18,136 nt of DNA from Methanomassiliicoccaceae archaeon (lineage in GTDB: Archaea; Thermoplasmatota; Thermoplasmata; Methanomassiliicoccales; Methanomethylophilaceae). Location of the stretch: positions 1 through 18,136 of the forward strand of contig WQXR01000013.1 of NCBI GenBank assembly GCA_009784745.1, in the 5' to 3' direction. The position numbers were made by a program, and so were the translations under genes. Position 1 is the stretch's first letter, and the number at the start of each line of letters is the position of its first letter. Positions 1-8,030 of the stretch are shown piece by piece. Below the pieces are notes generated by a model. That model saw only the letters and a list, made by a program, of their open reading frames with translations. It ran no database searches and was not told the origin of the DNA.

Positions 1-647
1 TATTCACGGTCTCCTTCACGTAACGTTACACCGAACCCGAAACAAAGTATTCCCTTTACTTCGGCATTTACGCAATAATTCAATATTCCCCTTAAATTTT
101 CCTCAGTATCGTTGATGAACGGTAAGACGGGACATAACCACACTACCGTCGGAATATTTTCATTCTTCATTTCCTCCAATATACGGAAGCGTTCGGATGT
201 TGTCGAAACGTTAGGTTCTATTATTCTGCAGAGATCATCATCATACGTTGTCAATGTTACCTGAACGACACATCTTGCTTTTGTATTGATATTTTTCAGC
301 AGATCGATATCACGCAATATTCTTTCGGATTTTGTAAGCACAGCAACCCCGAAACCGTGTTTTTCAATGACGGAAAGGCATTGTCTCGTGTATTGCAACT
401 CATTTTCCAAATGAATGTAAGGATCGCACATAGATCCGGTGAATATCATTCCTTTCTTCCTTTTTCGTCTCAGTTGTTCATCAAGTATCCGCGGCGCGTC
501 AAGTTTTATTTCAATATCTTCAAAATCGTGTTTCATATCATAACATTTGCTGCGGCTGTCGCAATATATACAACCATGAGAACATCCTCGGTAGATGTTC
601 ATGCCGTTGTTCGGCTGTAATATATTTTTGTAGGACGCATAATGCAT
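1..647 (-). CDS. Radical SAM protein, SplB-like family (C-terminus outside window)
   Basis: Reading the minus strand from ATG at 647 gives 215 codons without a stop, running off the window edge. The protein opens MHYASYKNILQPNNGMNIYR, followed by CSHGCIYC, the CxxxCxxC cluster motif that binds the [4Fe-4S] cluster of radical SAM enzymes. Later segments GMIFTGSMCDPYIHLE and VAVLTKSERILRDIDLL fit the TIM-barrel strands of the spore-photolyase-like radical SAM branch found in many archaea and bacteria. Members of this branch are mostly of unknown substrate, so no reaction is assigned. The start lies 10 nt after the DUF1015 stop, and an AAGGA ribosome-binding sequence overlaps that stop, so it is probably the last cotranscribed gene of the hypE-DUF1015 operon. 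The family is clear; the role is unknown. Confidence 0.85.
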   Translation of the reverse strand, partial: MHYASYKNILQPNNGMNIYRGCSHGCIYCDSRSKCYDMKHDFEDIEIKLDAPRILDEQLRRKRKKGMIFTGSMCDPYIHLENELQYTRQCLSVIEKHGFGVAVLTKSERILRDIDLLKNINTKARCVVQVTLTTYDDDLCRIIEPNVSTTSERFRILEEMKNENIPTVVWLCPVLPFINDTEENLRGILNYCVNAEVKGILCFGFGVTLREGDRE

Positions 648-657
648 ATACGTTCCT

Positions 658-1866
658 TCATGTCATTCGGTAAAGAACAAAACCGGACCATATCTTCGGA
701 TAGAAGAATGTGGTCTTCTTAGGCATTCTTTTTCCTTCGGCGCACATGCTCCATATCTTCTTCAGCGACGGTTCGTTCAAAATTATCGCGGCGTCATATT
801 TTCCGGATGCCATTCTTTTCTTTACGGAACCGAATTCTGCATCATATCTCACTATCACTTCGCCGTCATCGTATCCGTACACGCGTTTGATGATAAGTTC
901 CTGCGCAATGTACGTGTCAAGCGACCAAAGAGGGTCTCCGTTACGTGTGCATTTTGCAAGGAAACATCTTCCGGATCTGAACATAATACCCATGTGCCAG
1001 TCATGAAGTTCTTTATGCATTTCGTCAATCGATGATGTCTCATAAAGTTCCATCGCTTCGCTTATCTTCTCAATTGCCGTTGCCTCGGATATGCACTCCG
1101 TCACGAGCAACCGATGCGTCGGCCATATCACGAGTCCCGGGTCATCCGAAGATACGAGCGTCGCAAGAACATATCTCTTTTTCTCATCATCAGGGTTCTC
1201 AAGCGAGTAGTTCAATGCGGTCTCATATCTGTGGTGGCCGTCTGCTATCAGTATCTTTTGTTCTTTCAATTCGTCGGTCATCATTTTTGTTACATTATTG
1301 TCAGATATTCTGTAATAAACGTGCTCAACACCGTTCTAATCCGTATACGAATACAATTTTTCAGATGCCGACGATATCTTTTCATTCAGTTCTCTGCTGA
1401 AACCTTCGGATATGCAGAATATCGACTCTAAATGAGTTTCCATGTCCCTCAGGAGATTCAGACGGTCCTCCTTCACCTTGGAGAACGTTTCCTCATGCGG
1501 TATTATATTGCCGTTATCGTAAGTTTCAGTTCTCAGCGCACCGACGATGCCTGTGCGTATCAGTGTTTTACCGTCACTTTTGAATCGTTGTTCGTAAAGG
1601 TAGAATGACTCTTCGTCCCCGACAAGAGAACCGTCCGCGATCCACGAATCCAGTTTCTTTCTTGACCCGTTGTACCGGCCGTTCTTCTGATCCAACGTGA
1701 GCCATGTTATACTATGATCGTTCGACTGAAGTTCTTTCAGATACGTTTCATCAATAACGTCATACGGCGGTGAGATACGTTCGCCGATGTCCTCGCCGTC
1801 CTTCAGGGACGGCCTGTATCCGGAAAAAGGAATGAACGTTACCACCGTGTCACCTTGTTTCGCCAT
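658..1866 (-). CDS. DUF1015 family protein interrupted by one in-frame TAG (possible pyrrolysine codon or nonsense mutation)
   Basis: Two open segments lie in the same reading frame and are separated only by a TAG at 1338-1336. The first (1866-1339, 176 codons) carries the family N-terminus with FIPFSGYRPSL and ISPPYDVID. The second continues after TAG with NGVEHVYYRIS and then the family signature ILIADGHHRYETAL. Read through, the product is 402 aa, the usual size for DUF1015 proteins, whose biochemical role is not established. No base is inserted or lost, so this is not a frameshift. If the host is a pyrrolysine user, TAG would be residue 177, in a loop just before the HHRYET region. Alternatives are a nonsense mutation or restart at the ATG pair at 1284/1281. 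It lies 28 nt downstream of hypE and 10 nt upstream of the radical SAM gene. Family assignment is firm; the meaning of TAG is open. Confidence 0.8.
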
Positions 1867-1894
1867 ACTTTGTAGATAGAAATACTTTGCACTG

Positions 1895-2941
1895 CTAACA
1901 AATTCTCGGCACAGGATCGCCTATCGGCGGTTCCAATATGCGTTTTCCGCCGACCGTTGTTCTTACGATAACATGTTTCGTTCCTGACGAAGCGTATCCG
2001 ATGATGTTCGCATCCTTTCCCAAAGGATGTGATCTCAGAACTTTCAATATCTCGTCAGCCATATCGGGGACGCATGCGATCACGGCCTTTCCTTCATTTC
2101 CGATGCTTAACGGATCAATTCCCAAGAGATCGCACGCATTCACGACGGCATCCTTTAACGGTATGTCGGATTCGTTAAGTTCTATTCCCGTATTGGATTT
2201 GGATGACCATTCGTTCAGGGTATTTGCAAGACCTCCTCTTGTAGGATCCTTCATCGTCACCGCTCCGCCGATCTTCAGGACCTTCTCGATAATCTTGTTA
2301 AGGGGAGCGACATCGCTTTTTATCGTACTTTCAAAACCGTATCCCTCACGGAACGATAACAATGAGACGCCGTGATCACCCAGCGTACCGGAGACAATGA
2401 TCGCGTCGCCTTCTCTTACGTTATCATCTGTAAGCCATTTTGAGTTCACGTTACGATATTGCGAAGCAACGGAAATATTATGGTCCATATATTCCGATCG
2501 TTTACCGACAGCAGATGTTACCATTACCATCTTATCCACGGCACCGGACTCCATTACTTTTGTATCGCCGGTAACAACGGGAACGCCGCATTCGGCGGAT
2601 GTTCTGCCGACGGAATTCATAACTTTATCCACGATATCGATATCAAGACCTTCTTCCAGTATCACCGCGCAGGATAATGCCAAGGGCTTTCCGCCTATCA
2701 CAGATATATCGTTCACGGTTCCGGCGACGGATAATGAACCTATATCCCCGCCGGGAAAGAACAATGGTTTCACGGTGTGTGCGTCGGTGGTGAACACAAT
2801 ACCGTCGACGACGGCGGAATCATCCAGTGAATCAAGCGGAACGTCCGTTCTTATTTTAGGAAAGTAGGGGATTATATGCTTGGAAAGGAACTCCTGCATA
2901 GTTTCGCCGCCGGCTCCGTGATTCATTACGACCTTGGCCAT
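1895..2941 (-). CDS. hypE: Carbamoyl dehydratase HypE, [NiFe]-hydrogenase maturation
   Basis: The 348-aa protein begins near HGAGG and contains FFPGGDIGSLSVAGTVNDIS and VVTGDTKVMESG, the hallmark segments of HypE in the PurM/AIR-synthase fold. HypE accepts a carbamoyl group from HypF on its C-terminal cysteine and dehydrates it, using ATP, to a thiocyanate that supplies the CN ligand of [NiFe]-hydrogenases. The required terminal PRIC is present, and Cys348 is the last residue before a TAG stop. Because the chemistry needs a C-terminal Cys, TAG must terminate here; readthrough would add about 14 residues. The start ATG at 2941 is followed directly by the conserved N-terminus. The gene is first in an operon with DUF1015 and a radical SAM gene. 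No hydrogenase or other hyp gene is visible. Cytoplasmic. Confidence 0.95.
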   Translation of the reverse strand: MAKVVMNHGAGGETMQEFLSKHIIPYFPKIRTDVPLDSLDDSAVVDGIVFTTDAHTVKPLFFPGGDIGSLSVAGTVNDISVIGGKPLALSCAVILEEGLDIDIVDKVMNSVGRTSAECGVPVVTGDTKVMESGAVDKMVMVTSAVGKRSEYMDHNISVASQYRNVNSKWLTDDNVREGDAIIVSGTLGDHGVSLLSFREGYGFESTIKSDVAPLNKIIEKVLKIGGAVTMKDPTRGGLANTLNEWSSKSNTGIELNESDIPLKDAVVNACDLLGIDPLSIGNEGKAVIACVPDMADEILKVLRSHPLGKDANIIGYASSGTKHVIVRTTVGGKRILEPPIGDPVPRIC

Positions 2942-2987
2942 ATCCGTGTGATAACAAAGATGCCAATAAAACTTTGTCTGTTGTCAG

Positions 2988-3000
2988 ATAATATTATTAA
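2988..3000. promoter_or_regulatory. Shared TATA-like region for hypE (minus) and tRNA-Arg (plus)
   Basis: The AT-only stretch ATAATATTATTAA is nearly symmetric and lies about 23 nt before the tRNA 5' end and about 47 nt before the hypE ATG. It is the only TATA-like element in the 81-bp divergent gap, so it may serve both directions. This is inferred from position and composition only. Confidence 0.5.
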
Positions 3001-3022
3001 CACATCAATAGTACAGAGGACG

Positions 3023-3098
3023 GGGCTCGTGGGGTAGGGGATCATCCTTTTGGCCTTCGAAGCCGATGACCCGGGTTCGAATCCCGGCGGGCCCGCCA
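3023..3098 (+). tRNA. tRNA-Arg (anticodon TCG)
   Basis: A full cloverleaf can be folded by eye. The acceptor stem GGGCTCG (3023-3029) pairs with CGGGCCC (3088-3094). The D stem GGGT pairs with ATCC. The anticodon stem TTGGC (3050-3054) pairs with GCCGA (3062-3066) around the loop CTTCGAA, which places TCG at 3057-3059. The T arm is CCGGG-TTCGAAT-CCCGG (3071-3087). Discriminator G3095 is followed by an encoded CCA (3096-3098). Anticodon TCG reads CGA arginine codons. There is no intron. Confidence 0.9.
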
Positions 3099-3126
3099 CT
3101 CATACATTCCAATAAAAGTTATCCCA

Positions 3127-4359
3127 TCAGAAAGTTTCCTTCAGCAGGAAGTCCTTCAGATGAATTCCTCTGACACCTTGTATATCCTCTTTCCAATATC
3201 TGTCCAGAGTTACCACGTACTTCGGATAGTTATCTTTAATGCTGATAAGGGGCGAGAACTCTCTATCTACAGTTTCAGGGCTTCCGAACTCAGTGCATAC
3301 CTGTACGTAGATCTTTTCGCTGCCATTCACTCTCTCGGCAACGAAGTCTATCTCCTTCGTATTCATTTTGCCCACATGGACGGTGTAACCTCTTCTCACG
3401 AGTTCATTGTGAACTATATTCTCCAGTATGCCCGGCAGATTCGTTCTTTTCATATCCCTGACAGCATATTGCAGCGAATGGTCAGCTAAATAGTACTTAT
3501 CATTGCTCTCAAGCAATTTCTTTCCTTTGATGTCGTATCGTGAGACCTTTTTGATTATGCATCCGCCCTCCAGATAACCGACATAACTGCTTACTGTCTC
3601 ATGATCGGCACCGTTACCGGTGCTTTTCATATGATCTGTCATCTTTCTTATCGAGACCTGTCTGCCGACGTTATCGTAAATGAAGGAGATGATCCTGTTC
3701 AGAAGAGGAACATTCTTTATGTTGTTCCTTGTGATAACATCCTTCAGCACAGCGGAAGATTGGATGTCCGCGACGACCATTCTTGATTGTTCGAGGGTGT
3801 ATCGGTTCGTCGACAATGTCGGGAACCCACCTATCGTTATGTAAGCGTCCAATTCATCCGACCCGTTTCCGCCCGTGTCGGACGTGATGTTGCATTCTTT
3901 TCTGAACCTGACGAACTCTTCAAAGGACAAAGTACTCACCTCGAACGCCACATATCTGCCGGCGAGTAACGTTGCAAGCTCACCGGACAGCAGCCGAGAG
4001 GTGGAACCGGTAATGTGTATGGTCGTATTCTTCAGCCTCAGCGAATTGACCGCCTTTTCCCATCCGTCCACCCTCTGGATCTCATCGAGGAAGATGAAGT
4101 ATCTTTTATCATCTTTCATCCTGTCCGCAACATATCGGTTAAGTTCTTTGTAGGATACGATATCATCGAACTCAGCATCTTCGAAATTAATGAAAATGAT
4201 ATGTTCGTCATCCGTGACCTTCAACGCATCATTCCTTACGAGTTTCAGTATCTCCGATTTACCGCTCCTTCTGATGCCGGTGATGACCTTTACCTGTTCC
4301 TTGTCGAAAAAACCCTTTATCTTTTCTGTATAGATCCTTCTCTCTATCGGTTGGGTCAT
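3127..4359 (-). CDS. AAA-family ATPase with DUF4143 C-terminal domain
   Basis: This 410-aa protein has the two-domain layout of a widespread prokaryotic ATPase family. The N-terminal AAA_14 domain has Walker A GIRRSGKS (residues 28-35), Walker B YFIFLDEIQ (87-95) and a sensor-like HITGSTSRLLSGE stretch. The C-terminal DUF4143 half includes LENIVHNELVRRGYTVHVGK and the nuclease-like EIDFVAE segment. The cellular role of this family is not settled; members are common, often single genes, and are suspected of acting in defence or in membrane or DNA-linked processes. An SD-like GGAGATGGTG lies just before ATG 4359 and a TATA-like TTTTTAATAC around 4391-4400. The stop is TGA. It is divergent from the GNAT gene, with a 41-bp-spaced repeat set between the two promoters. 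Confidence 0.9.
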   Translation of the reverse strand: MTQPIERRIYTEKIKGFFDKEQVKVITGIRRSGKSEILKLVRNDALKVTDDEHIIFINFEDAEFDDIVSYKELNRYVADRMKDDKRYFIFLDEIQRVDGWEKAVNSLRLKNTTIHITGSTSRLLSGELATLLAGRYVAFEVSTLSFEEFVRFRKECNITSDTGGNGSDELDAYITIGGFPTLSTNRYTLEQSRMVVADIQSSAVLKDVITRNNIKNVPLLNRIISFIYDNVGRQVSIRKMTDHMKSTGNGADHETVSSYVGYLEGGCIIKKVSRYDIKGKKLLESNDKYYLADHSLQYAVRDMKRTNLPGILENIVHNELVRRGYTVHVGKMNTKEIDFVAERVNGSEKIYVQVCTEFGSPETVDREFSPLISIKDNYPKYVVTLDRYWKEDIQGVRGIHLKDFLLKETF

Positions 4360-4410
4360 AGCACCATCTCCGATACTCGAAGAACATTCTGTATTAAAAA
4401 TGTTTGCATT

Positions 4411-4515
4411 TTTGTAGGAGTCAGCCGTACAAAGTTGTAATTTTCGTTAACTTTGTAGGAGTCAGCCGTACAAATTTACAATTTTCATACATTTTGCACG
4501 GCTGATGCATACAAA
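4411..4515. repeat. Three 23-bp TTTGTA-N11-TACAAA elements at exact 41-bp spacing, the third inverted
   Basis: Elements lie at 4411-4433, 4452-4474 and 4493-4515. The first two are identical over 23 bp (TTTGTA, GGAGTCAGCCG, TACAAA). The third is on the opposite strand and matches at 19 of 23 positions. Starts are exactly 41 bp apart. The 18-bp gaps (4434-4451 and 4475-4492) also resemble one another, sharing AATTTTC. Each element is flanked by a 6-bp inverted repeat, suiting binding of a dimeric regulator. The set lies between the divergent promoters of the ATPase and GNAT genes, so an operator controlling one or both is the likeliest role (inference). Confidence 0.7.
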
Positions 4516-4544
4516 AATGAAAAAGAGAACGTTTCCGCAGAATC

Positions 4545-4554
4545 ATTTAATTTA
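4545..4554 (+). promoter_or_regulatory. TATA-like box of the GNAT gene
   Basis: ATTTAATTTA is centred about 28 nt before ATG 4578, and no Shine-Dalgarno sequence lies in between. That distance fits an archaeal promoter giving a leaderless or nearly leaderless mRNA. Confidence 0.5.
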
Positions 4555-4577
4555 CAACGATCACCATATCCCAGCCG

Positions 4578-5075
4578 ATGGCGGCACCCCGATTCCCGAT
4601 AAAAGGATACGTTCTCAGAGATGCGGACACTCATGATGATCGATACCTGAAAGAATGTATGGAAAAGAACATACTCCTTTCCGTATCGGACACGGAAAAG
4701 GAATATTCCGATATGTGGATGGACGACATCATGAGCGTCACATCGATAGCGATGGAAGACCGTCTTATGAGATCTGAGATCTTTATACTTGAGAATAATG
4801 AAAAAGAAAGGAACGGTATGCTTTGGTTGGGAATATCAAGAGATGAGTTCACTTGCGAGGAGACAGGATATCTGTTAGGAGTGTTCGTTAACGAGGAACT
4901 GCGCAGAAAAGGGATAGGAAAAGAACTCGTAAATTGCGCAGAACACTGGTGCAGGGAAAAAGGAATGATAGCAATGACGCTTAACGTAGGTTCAGAGAAC
5001 AAGAACGCAAAGGACTTCTACGAACATCTCGAATTCAAGGAAAGAAGTTCCGTCATGCGCATCCGTTTGAGATGA
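4578..5075 (+). CDS. GNAT-family N-acetyltransferase
   Basis: The 165-aa protein has the acetyl-CoA-binding signature of the GNAT superfamily. LLGVFVNEELRRKGIGKEL (about residues 99-117) is motif A with the RRKGIGK pyrophosphate loop, followed by LNVGSENKNAKDFYEHLEF, motif B with the typical N-x-x-A-x-x-F-Y pattern. Such enzymes transfer an acetyl group from acetyl-CoA to an amine on a small molecule or protein; the substrate cannot be read from the sequence. The first 60 residues are acidic and lack a recognised extra domain. No ribosome-binding site precedes ATG 4578, consistent with leaderless translation. The stop is TGA. It is divergent from the DUF4143 ATPase gene across the 41-bp repeat set. 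Confidence 0.9.
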   Translation: MAAPRFPIKGYVLRDADTHDDRYLKECMEKNILLSVSDTEKEYSDMWMDDIMSVTSIAMEDRLMRSEIFILENNEKERNGMLWLGISRDEFTCEETGYLLGVFVNEELRRKGIGKELVNCAEHWCREKGMIAMTLNVGSENKNAKDFYEHLEFKERSSVMRIRLR

Positions 5076-5142
5076 TGTTCTCAATGTGTCGCATCATATC
5101 ATCCGGTAACAGTTCTTCGATTTTTGATCTTCGCATTCAGCA

Positions 5143-5152
5143 ACTTTTAAAC
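5143..5152 (+). promoter_or_regulatory. TATA-like box of the MNT gene
   Basis: ACTTTTAAAC lies about 24-33 nt before ATG 5176, with no Shine-Dalgarno sequence between. This again suggests a leaderless transcript. Confidence 0.45.
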
Positions 5153-5175
5153 GGTATGCGACCGATACCGTCAGC

Positions 5176-5484
5176 ATGTCCCCGGAGATCCGAAAAAAGT
5201 TCTCCATAGAAGAACTTAAGGTGATCGTAACTCCTGTTGCGAAGAAGTACGGTGTGAACAAAGTATATTTGTTCGGTTCCGTTGCCAGAGGGGACTTTGA
5301 CGAGAACAGCGATTATGATTTCTGCATAGAACGCGGAAAGATAGAATGTACCATAGTGCTGTCAGAATTCTTCCACGATCTGCATGAGGCCATCGGTGAT
5401 GAGATCGACCTGGTGACAACGAAATCCGTTAACCAGGCGTTCCTGAACAACATAATGAAGGATGGTGTGCTCATATATGGGTAG
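5176..5484 (+). CDS. MNT-type nucleotidyltransferase domain protein (antitoxin-like), no visible HEPN partner
   Basis: This 102-aa protein is a minimal nucleotidyltransferase. GSVARGDFDENSDYDF (residues 34-49) holds the GS motif and the first two metal-binding Asp residues (D46, D48). The third Asp is D78 in GDEIDLVT. The C-terminus DGVLIYG is typical for the family. MNT proteins often pair with a HEPN RNase as antitoxins that AMPylate or otherwise neutralise the toxin. Here neither side carries a HEPN gene: upstream is GNAT, downstream is a 206-bp gap and purL. The stop is TAG; readthrough would add about 37 residues without recognisable features, so it is taken as a stop. It is either an orphan antitoxin or a stand-alone transferase. 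Confidence 0.85.
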   Translation: MSPEIRKKFSIEELKVIVTPVAKKYGVNKVYLFGSVARGDFDENSDYDFCIERGKIECTIVLSEFFHDLHEAIGDEIDLVTTKSVNQAFLNNIMKDGVLIYG

Positions 5485-5690
5485 GGACACAAAACTTGTG
5501 ATATTTTCATCGGTATGCGGCATCGAAAGGTGTTTGACGGCATCATCATACACGTTCCCGCGGCAGCCGAAAGCAAAACATGGAACAAAACATATTAAAA
5601 CATAAAAACGCATGGCCCAGACGAGCCGTACATCAAGGCCGTCATTGGGAGGGACCGCGGAGATGTACGCGGTAAAAAGACGGTGATCTG
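5485..5690 (+). promoter_or_regulatory. purL upstream region with TATA-like box and leader
   Basis: No gene is supported in this 206-bp gap. CATATTAAAACATAAAAA at 5591-5608 is the best TATA-like element and predicts transcription from about 5625-5635, leaving a leader of about 60 nt before purL. GGTGATC at 5682-5688 matches the upstream part of the archaeal anti-SD (complement of GATCACC) and sits where it would support ATG 5691. No known riboswitch is recognised. Confidence 0.5.
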
Positions 5691-7991
5691 ATGACTTCTG
5701 ATAAACTTATGGCAAAGCGCAATGTTCCTTTTCAACTGTACGACGTAAAGATACGTTCGGCCGAAGATAAAGACCTCGAGTACATATCGAACGAACTGGG
5801 ACTGGGATTGTCGACGGACGAGATGCGAACTGTGAAAAAATATTTCGTCGGTGAAAAAAGAGATCCGACCGACATTGAACTGCAGTCACTGGGACAGGCG
5901 TGGAGCGAACACTGCTGTTACAAAAGTTCAAAGAAGATACTGAAAGAGTACGTTTTCGGAATAGACCACAAGGATGTGATGTCACGCGGCGACGCAGGTG
6001 TCATGAGATTTGACAAGAAGCACGGATATGCGCTCAGGATCGAAAGTCACAATCATCCGTCGGCGGTGGAACCGTACGGAGGTGCCGCCACCGGCGTCGG
6101 CGGTATATTACGGGACGTGGTATGCATGGGAGCCGAACCCATAGGCATCGTCGACCCGTTCTGTTTCGGAATGATAGATACAAAACAAAAACTTCCGAAG
6201 GGAACGAAGCATCCTAAAGAATTATTGGAGAGGGCGGTCGCAGGCGGAGGGGATTACTGCAACATCGTGAAAGTTCCGGCGATATCGGGAGCATTCTTCT
6301 TTGACGAACGATACACAGGAAATTGTTTAGTTAACGTCGGTGCGTTAGGCATCGTCAAGAACAAGGAACTCAGGAACAATTTCGTCGGCGGTCCGGACGA
6401 GATATTCATCTTGTGCGGAGAACCGACCGGACGTGACGGCATTCACGGCGTCAATTTTGCGTCGATGGACCTTTCCGCAGCAGCGGAGAACAAGGGTGCG
6501 AAGCACGGCGTAAGCCCAATACCGAAACGTTTTGTTCTCGCGGCGACGCTGGAAGCGAACAAGGCAGGTCTCGTCACCGGTATGAAGGACCTCGGAGGCG
6601 GAGGATTATCATGCGTAGTAGGCGAGATGGCATTGGGAGCCGGATGCGGCTCGGAAGTTCGTTTGGACAAGGCTCCGCTGAGAGAGAAGGACATGGACCC
6701 GTGGGAGATATGGGTGTCCGAAACACAGGAAAGGATGATGCTTGCGGTCAAAGAGAAGAATGTTACCAAAGTTCTCAGAATATTCAAGAAGCACGGTGTG
6801 CCCGCGGTCGTCGTCGGAAAGAGTACGAATGTTCCGAGAACAAAGATATTCTGGAAAAAGGAATTGATATTCGACATGGACCTTGAGTTCCTTACCGGCG
6901 GTCCGATGTACAGCCGCCCGTATACGGAACCGAAGGTATCGACGAAAGCGAATGAGAAGATACCCGCTCTTCCGTCGAACAATGACGTGATACTTGCTTT
7001 GCTCTCGGATCTTAACATATCGTCGAGAGAGTGGGCGATAAAGAAATTCGAGAAGAAAGGGTTAAAAGCGTCAGCAGGCCCGACAGCGGGCGACGGCCCG
7101 GGTGATGCCAGTATACTGACGCCTGTTGAAGGGAACCCGAAGGGATTGGCGGTAACGGTAGGATGCAACCCGTGGCTTGTCGCGGAGGACCCGTACCGCG
7201 GAAGCAAAGGATGCATTGATGAAACATGCAGAAATCTTGTTGCGGTCGGTGCAAGGCCGCACGCGTTCACCGATTGTCTGAACTTCGGAAATCCGGAAAG
7301 GCCAGATCGTTTGGGCGAGTTAAGGGAATCGGTAAGGGGACTGGGCGAAGTGGCCAAGTTCCTCGGTGTACCGATACCGTCCGGTAATGTAAGTTTATAC
7401 AACGAATCATCGAACGGCGTGTGTATATTACCGACGCCGATGGTCATCGGTACCGGATTGATAGCCGACAGCAGCAAAGCGGTGAGCGCCGACCTGAAAG
7501 GAAGAGGAACATCGCTGTTCCTCATCGGCGATACGAAAGATGAGATGGGCGGTTCATTGCTGTTCAGGAAATTCGGCGGCACCGGCGGGGACGTTCCGGA
7601 TGTTGATCCGGATAACCTGAAGAAACTGATGACAAAGATGCTGAAGGCAATGGATCAAGGTCTCGTCATGAGTTGTCACGACTGTTCCGACGGAGGATTC
7701 GCCGTAGCGATGGCAGAGATGTGCATCGCCGGAAATATCGGTGCATCCATAGACCTGTCAAAGATAAAGGGAACGAACACCGTGAAGATGTACTCCGAAA
7801 GCAACACCAGATGGATAGCGGAAGTTGCGAAAGCGGATGCGGACAAGTTCAAGAAACTGGTGGGAAAGAGAGCAAAGCTCATCGGAAAGACAGGAGGTCC
7901 GCGGTTGAAGATAAAGAACATCGCCGATATCTCGGTCAAAGAGATGAAAGCGGCGTGGACGGCACCGATAGGAAAGATAATGAAGAACTGA
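5691..7991 (+). CDS. purL: Phosphoribosylformylglycinamidine synthase, large (synthetase) subunit PurL
   Basis: The 766-aa protein is the ATP-dependent synthetase subunit of FGAM synthase, the fourth step of purine synthesis: FGAR + ATP + ammonia give FGAM, with ammonia supplied by PurQ and assembly helped by PurS. Visible family motifs are SEHCCYKSS with the catalytic His (residue 74), ESHNHPSAVEPYGGAATG (about 118-135), MKDLGGGGLSCVVGEMA, GPTAGDGPGDASIL, and GCNPWLVAEDPYRGSKGCID in the second half, giving the duplicated PurM-like architecture. Length fits the small archaeal PurL, not the fused 1,300-aa enzyme. ATG 5691 is chosen because GGTGATC precedes it; ATG 5709 is an alternative. Neither purS nor purQ is in the window. 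Codon use is uniform and the stop is TGA. Confidence 0.97.
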   Translation: MTSDKLMAKRNVPFQLYDVKIRSAEDKDLEYISNELGLGLSTDEMRTVKKYFVGEKRDPTDIELQSLGQAWSEHCCYKSSKKILKEYVFGIDHKDVMSRGDAGVMRFDKKHGYALRIESHNHPSAVEPYGGAATGVGGILRDVVCMGAEPIGIVDPFCFGMIDTKQKLPKGTKHPKELLERAVAGGGDYCNIVKVPAISGAFFFDERYTGNCLVNVGALGIVKNKELRNNFVGGPDEIFILCGEPTGRDGIHGVNFASMDLSAAAENKGAKHGVSPIPKRFVLAATLEANKAGLVTGMKDLGGGGLSCVVGEMALGAGCGSEVRLDKAPLREKDMDPWEIWVSETQERMMLAVKEKNVTKVLRIFKKHGVPAVVVGKSTNVPRTKIFWKKELIFDMDLEFLTGGPMYSRPYTEPKVSTKANEKIPALPSNNDVILALLSDLNISSREWAIKKFEKKGLKASAGPTAGDGPGDASILTPVEGNPKGLAVTVGCNPWLVAEDPYRGSKGCIDETCRNLVAVGARPHAFTDCLNFGNPERPDRLGELRESVRGLGEVAKFLGVPIPSGNVSLYNESSNGVCILPTPMVIGTGLIADSSKAVSADLKGRGTSLFLIGDTKDEMGGSLLFRKFGGTGGDVPDVDPDNLKKLMTKMLKAMDQGLVMSCHDCSDGGFAVAMAEMCIAGNIGASIDLSKIKGTNTVKMYSESNTRWIAEVAKADADKFKKLVGKRAKLIGKTGGPRLKIKNIADISVKEMKAAWTAPIGKIMKN

Positions 7992-8030
7992 CCGTAAACT
8001 GCGGTCTATGTTCATCCGTTACGGATACGA

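Noticed and set aside
1861..1897. Readthrough of the hypE TAG as pyrrolysine
   Set aside because: HypE chemistry requires Cys348 to be C-terminal; an added tail is not compatible.
3023..3098. tRNA read as tRNA-Glu (TTC)
   Set aside because: Only the TTGGC/GCCGA anticodon stem closes properly; it places T33 at 3056 and TCG at 34-36.
4411..4515. The 41-bp-period elements as a small CRISPR array
   Set aside because: Only three units, one inverted, with 18-bp gaps that resemble one another; CRISPR spacers are longer and unrelated, and no cas gene is present.
5482..5592. Extension of the MNT protein through its TAG
   Set aside because: The protein already ends with the family-typical GVLIYG and the 37-residue extension has no recognisable feature.
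6443..7582. Long antisense frame of 379 codons opposite purL
   Set aside because: Purely a shadow of the purL codon pattern; its translation is rich in Pro/Ser/Phe and matches no family.
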